Assembly: GCA_018907035.1 (NCBI GenBank)
Contig: JACCIC010000283.1
Span: 186,001-250,000 of the forward strand
Direction of reading: 5' to 3'
DNA length: 64,000 bases
Source: Sycobia sp. Sy_11
Lineage: Eukaryota > Arthropoda > Insecta > Hymenoptera > Epichrysomallidae
Shown here in pieces: positions 63,545-64,000 of the stretch. How positions within the stretch are numbered: the stretch's first letter is position 1; each line of letters begins with the position of its first letter. The notes below the pieces were generated by a model that was not told where the DNA came from, did no database searches, and saw only the letters and a list, made by a program, of their open reading frames with translations. Made by a program: the position numbers and the translations under genes.

Positions 63545-64000
63545 GAAAGTGTTCTACAATTTATTTGAAACATTAAATTTACATTATTGTGATTCTTTAA
63601 AATATGAATATATTTAAGAGTTTTTCTTTTATATTTATTTTTAATACCTTGTGTCAAATATCTACATTTTTAAAATCGAAAGAATGTAATAAGTCTAGAC
63701 TATGGTCTTTTAGCCCGGATGTACCATTCATGCTTCGTAAACTATGCCGATGCTCATATATTCTTTGTTTTATGTATATTCCCGTTTGTCCAATATAATA
63801 TTTGTCATAATCATTACAATTTATTTTATATACCACTCCTGCTTTCAAACAATTATCACCCTTCTTTTTGCAATTATTATAGTCTTCTTATATTCTTATT
63901 ATTTCTAAAGTAAGCTAGAATATTATGCTTTTCGAACGTACTGCTAATTCTTTTTAATAACCCCTTTACATTTGCCAATCCAAGATTTTATTATTATTAT
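63545..64000 (-). pseudogene. PLE GIY-YIG endonuclease, subfamily 2, partial
   Basis: The 64-codon frame (63848-63654) reads AGVVYKINCNDYDKYYIGQT, GIYIKQRIYEHRHSLRSMNG and DLLHSFDFKNVDI. YKI, YYIG, R and H of the GIY-YIG fold are kept, but the second Cys of the CxxC pair is Tyr. The C-terminal part continues beyond a shift (KYKRKTLKYIHI), and the RT side lies outside the window. Confidence 0.85.

Larger units (their letters stand above)
63184..64000 (-). mobile_element. Penelope-like element, subfamily 2, running off the window
   Basis: Terminal AATTAATAAATATTTTTATC at 63186, CTTACAGTC, a tail, a hammerhead-like core at 63369-63406, then the GIY-YIG endonuclease on the minus strand. It continues past 64000. 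Confidence 0.85.

Noticed and set aside
1..64000. CRISPR arrays, bacterial operons, tRNA or rRNA genes
   Set aside because: No regular repeat-spacer pattern, no cloverleaf with A/B boxes that I could recognise, and no rRNA-like conserved blocks. Composition and content are those of a eukaryotic TE-rich region.

Overview
This 64 kb window looks like insect nuclear DNA, most likely hymenopteran and plausibly an ant. That placing is an inference from AT-rich composition, long (TA)n runs, several mariner subfamilies, Ty3/gypsy elements, R1-type LINEs and Penelope-like elements (PLEs). I found no intact host gene, tRNA, rRNA or CRISPR array. Essentially every recognisable coding segment belongs to a transposable element, and nearly all are decayed or truncated. 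It reads like pericentromeric or other TE-rich heterochromatin.

Layout. 1-1.85 kb: AT-rich DNA with a tiny palindromic PLE tail. 1.85-12.4 kb: a nested stack. A minus-strand gypsy element (A) has LTRs, PBS, gag, protease, RT, RNase H, integrase and a purine tract. It is split by a plus-strand gypsy element (B, 5395-9034) with its own LTR pair, and its right LTR is split by a GC-rich solo LTR. 12.4-15.4 kb: plus-strand gypsy integrase and gag remnants, with a degenerate minisatellite and a strong hairpin between them. 16.0-18.1 kb: two copies of an LTR-like repeat in inverted orientation, next to a long (TA)n. 18.3-19.2 kb: GC-rich LTR-like block. 19.95-21.15 kb: a mariner with clear TIRs and a TA duplication, inserted inside a gag reading frame. 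21.2-23.5 kb: minus-strand gypsy gag and RT. 23.5-27.9 kb: mostly AT-rich, with LTR fragments and a perfect 21-bp hairpin. 27.9-31.8 kb: R1-clade LINE. 33.1-35.35 kb: two mariners of different subfamilies side by side. 35.35-42.5 kb: AT-rich DNA with copia, mariner and gag-like remnants. 42.5-45.25 kb: a nearly perfect inverted pair of PLE copies flanked by one 14-bp direct repeat. 46.0-48.9 kb: a second R1-like LINE. 49.5-51.2 kb: PLE fragments around a gypsy RT fragment. 51.4-53.6 kb: the LTR-like repeat with terminal hairpin and a minus-strand coiled-coil/Cys-rich gag-like gene. 54.4-56.1 kb: gypsy pol remnants. 56.8-61.5 kb: PLE tails, a motif-rich AT stretch and a truncated mariner. 61.96-63.16 kb: mariner. 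63.18-64 kb: another PLE running off the window.

The most interesting signals are: the single-event inverted PLE dimer; hammerhead-ribozyme-like cores in six PLE tails; the LTR-like family ending in a perfect 14-bp hairpin; two diverged copies of an unrecognised coiled-coil protein with a conserved C-terminal Cys/His motif; and the multi-level nesting of element A. I see no convincing new enzyme system.
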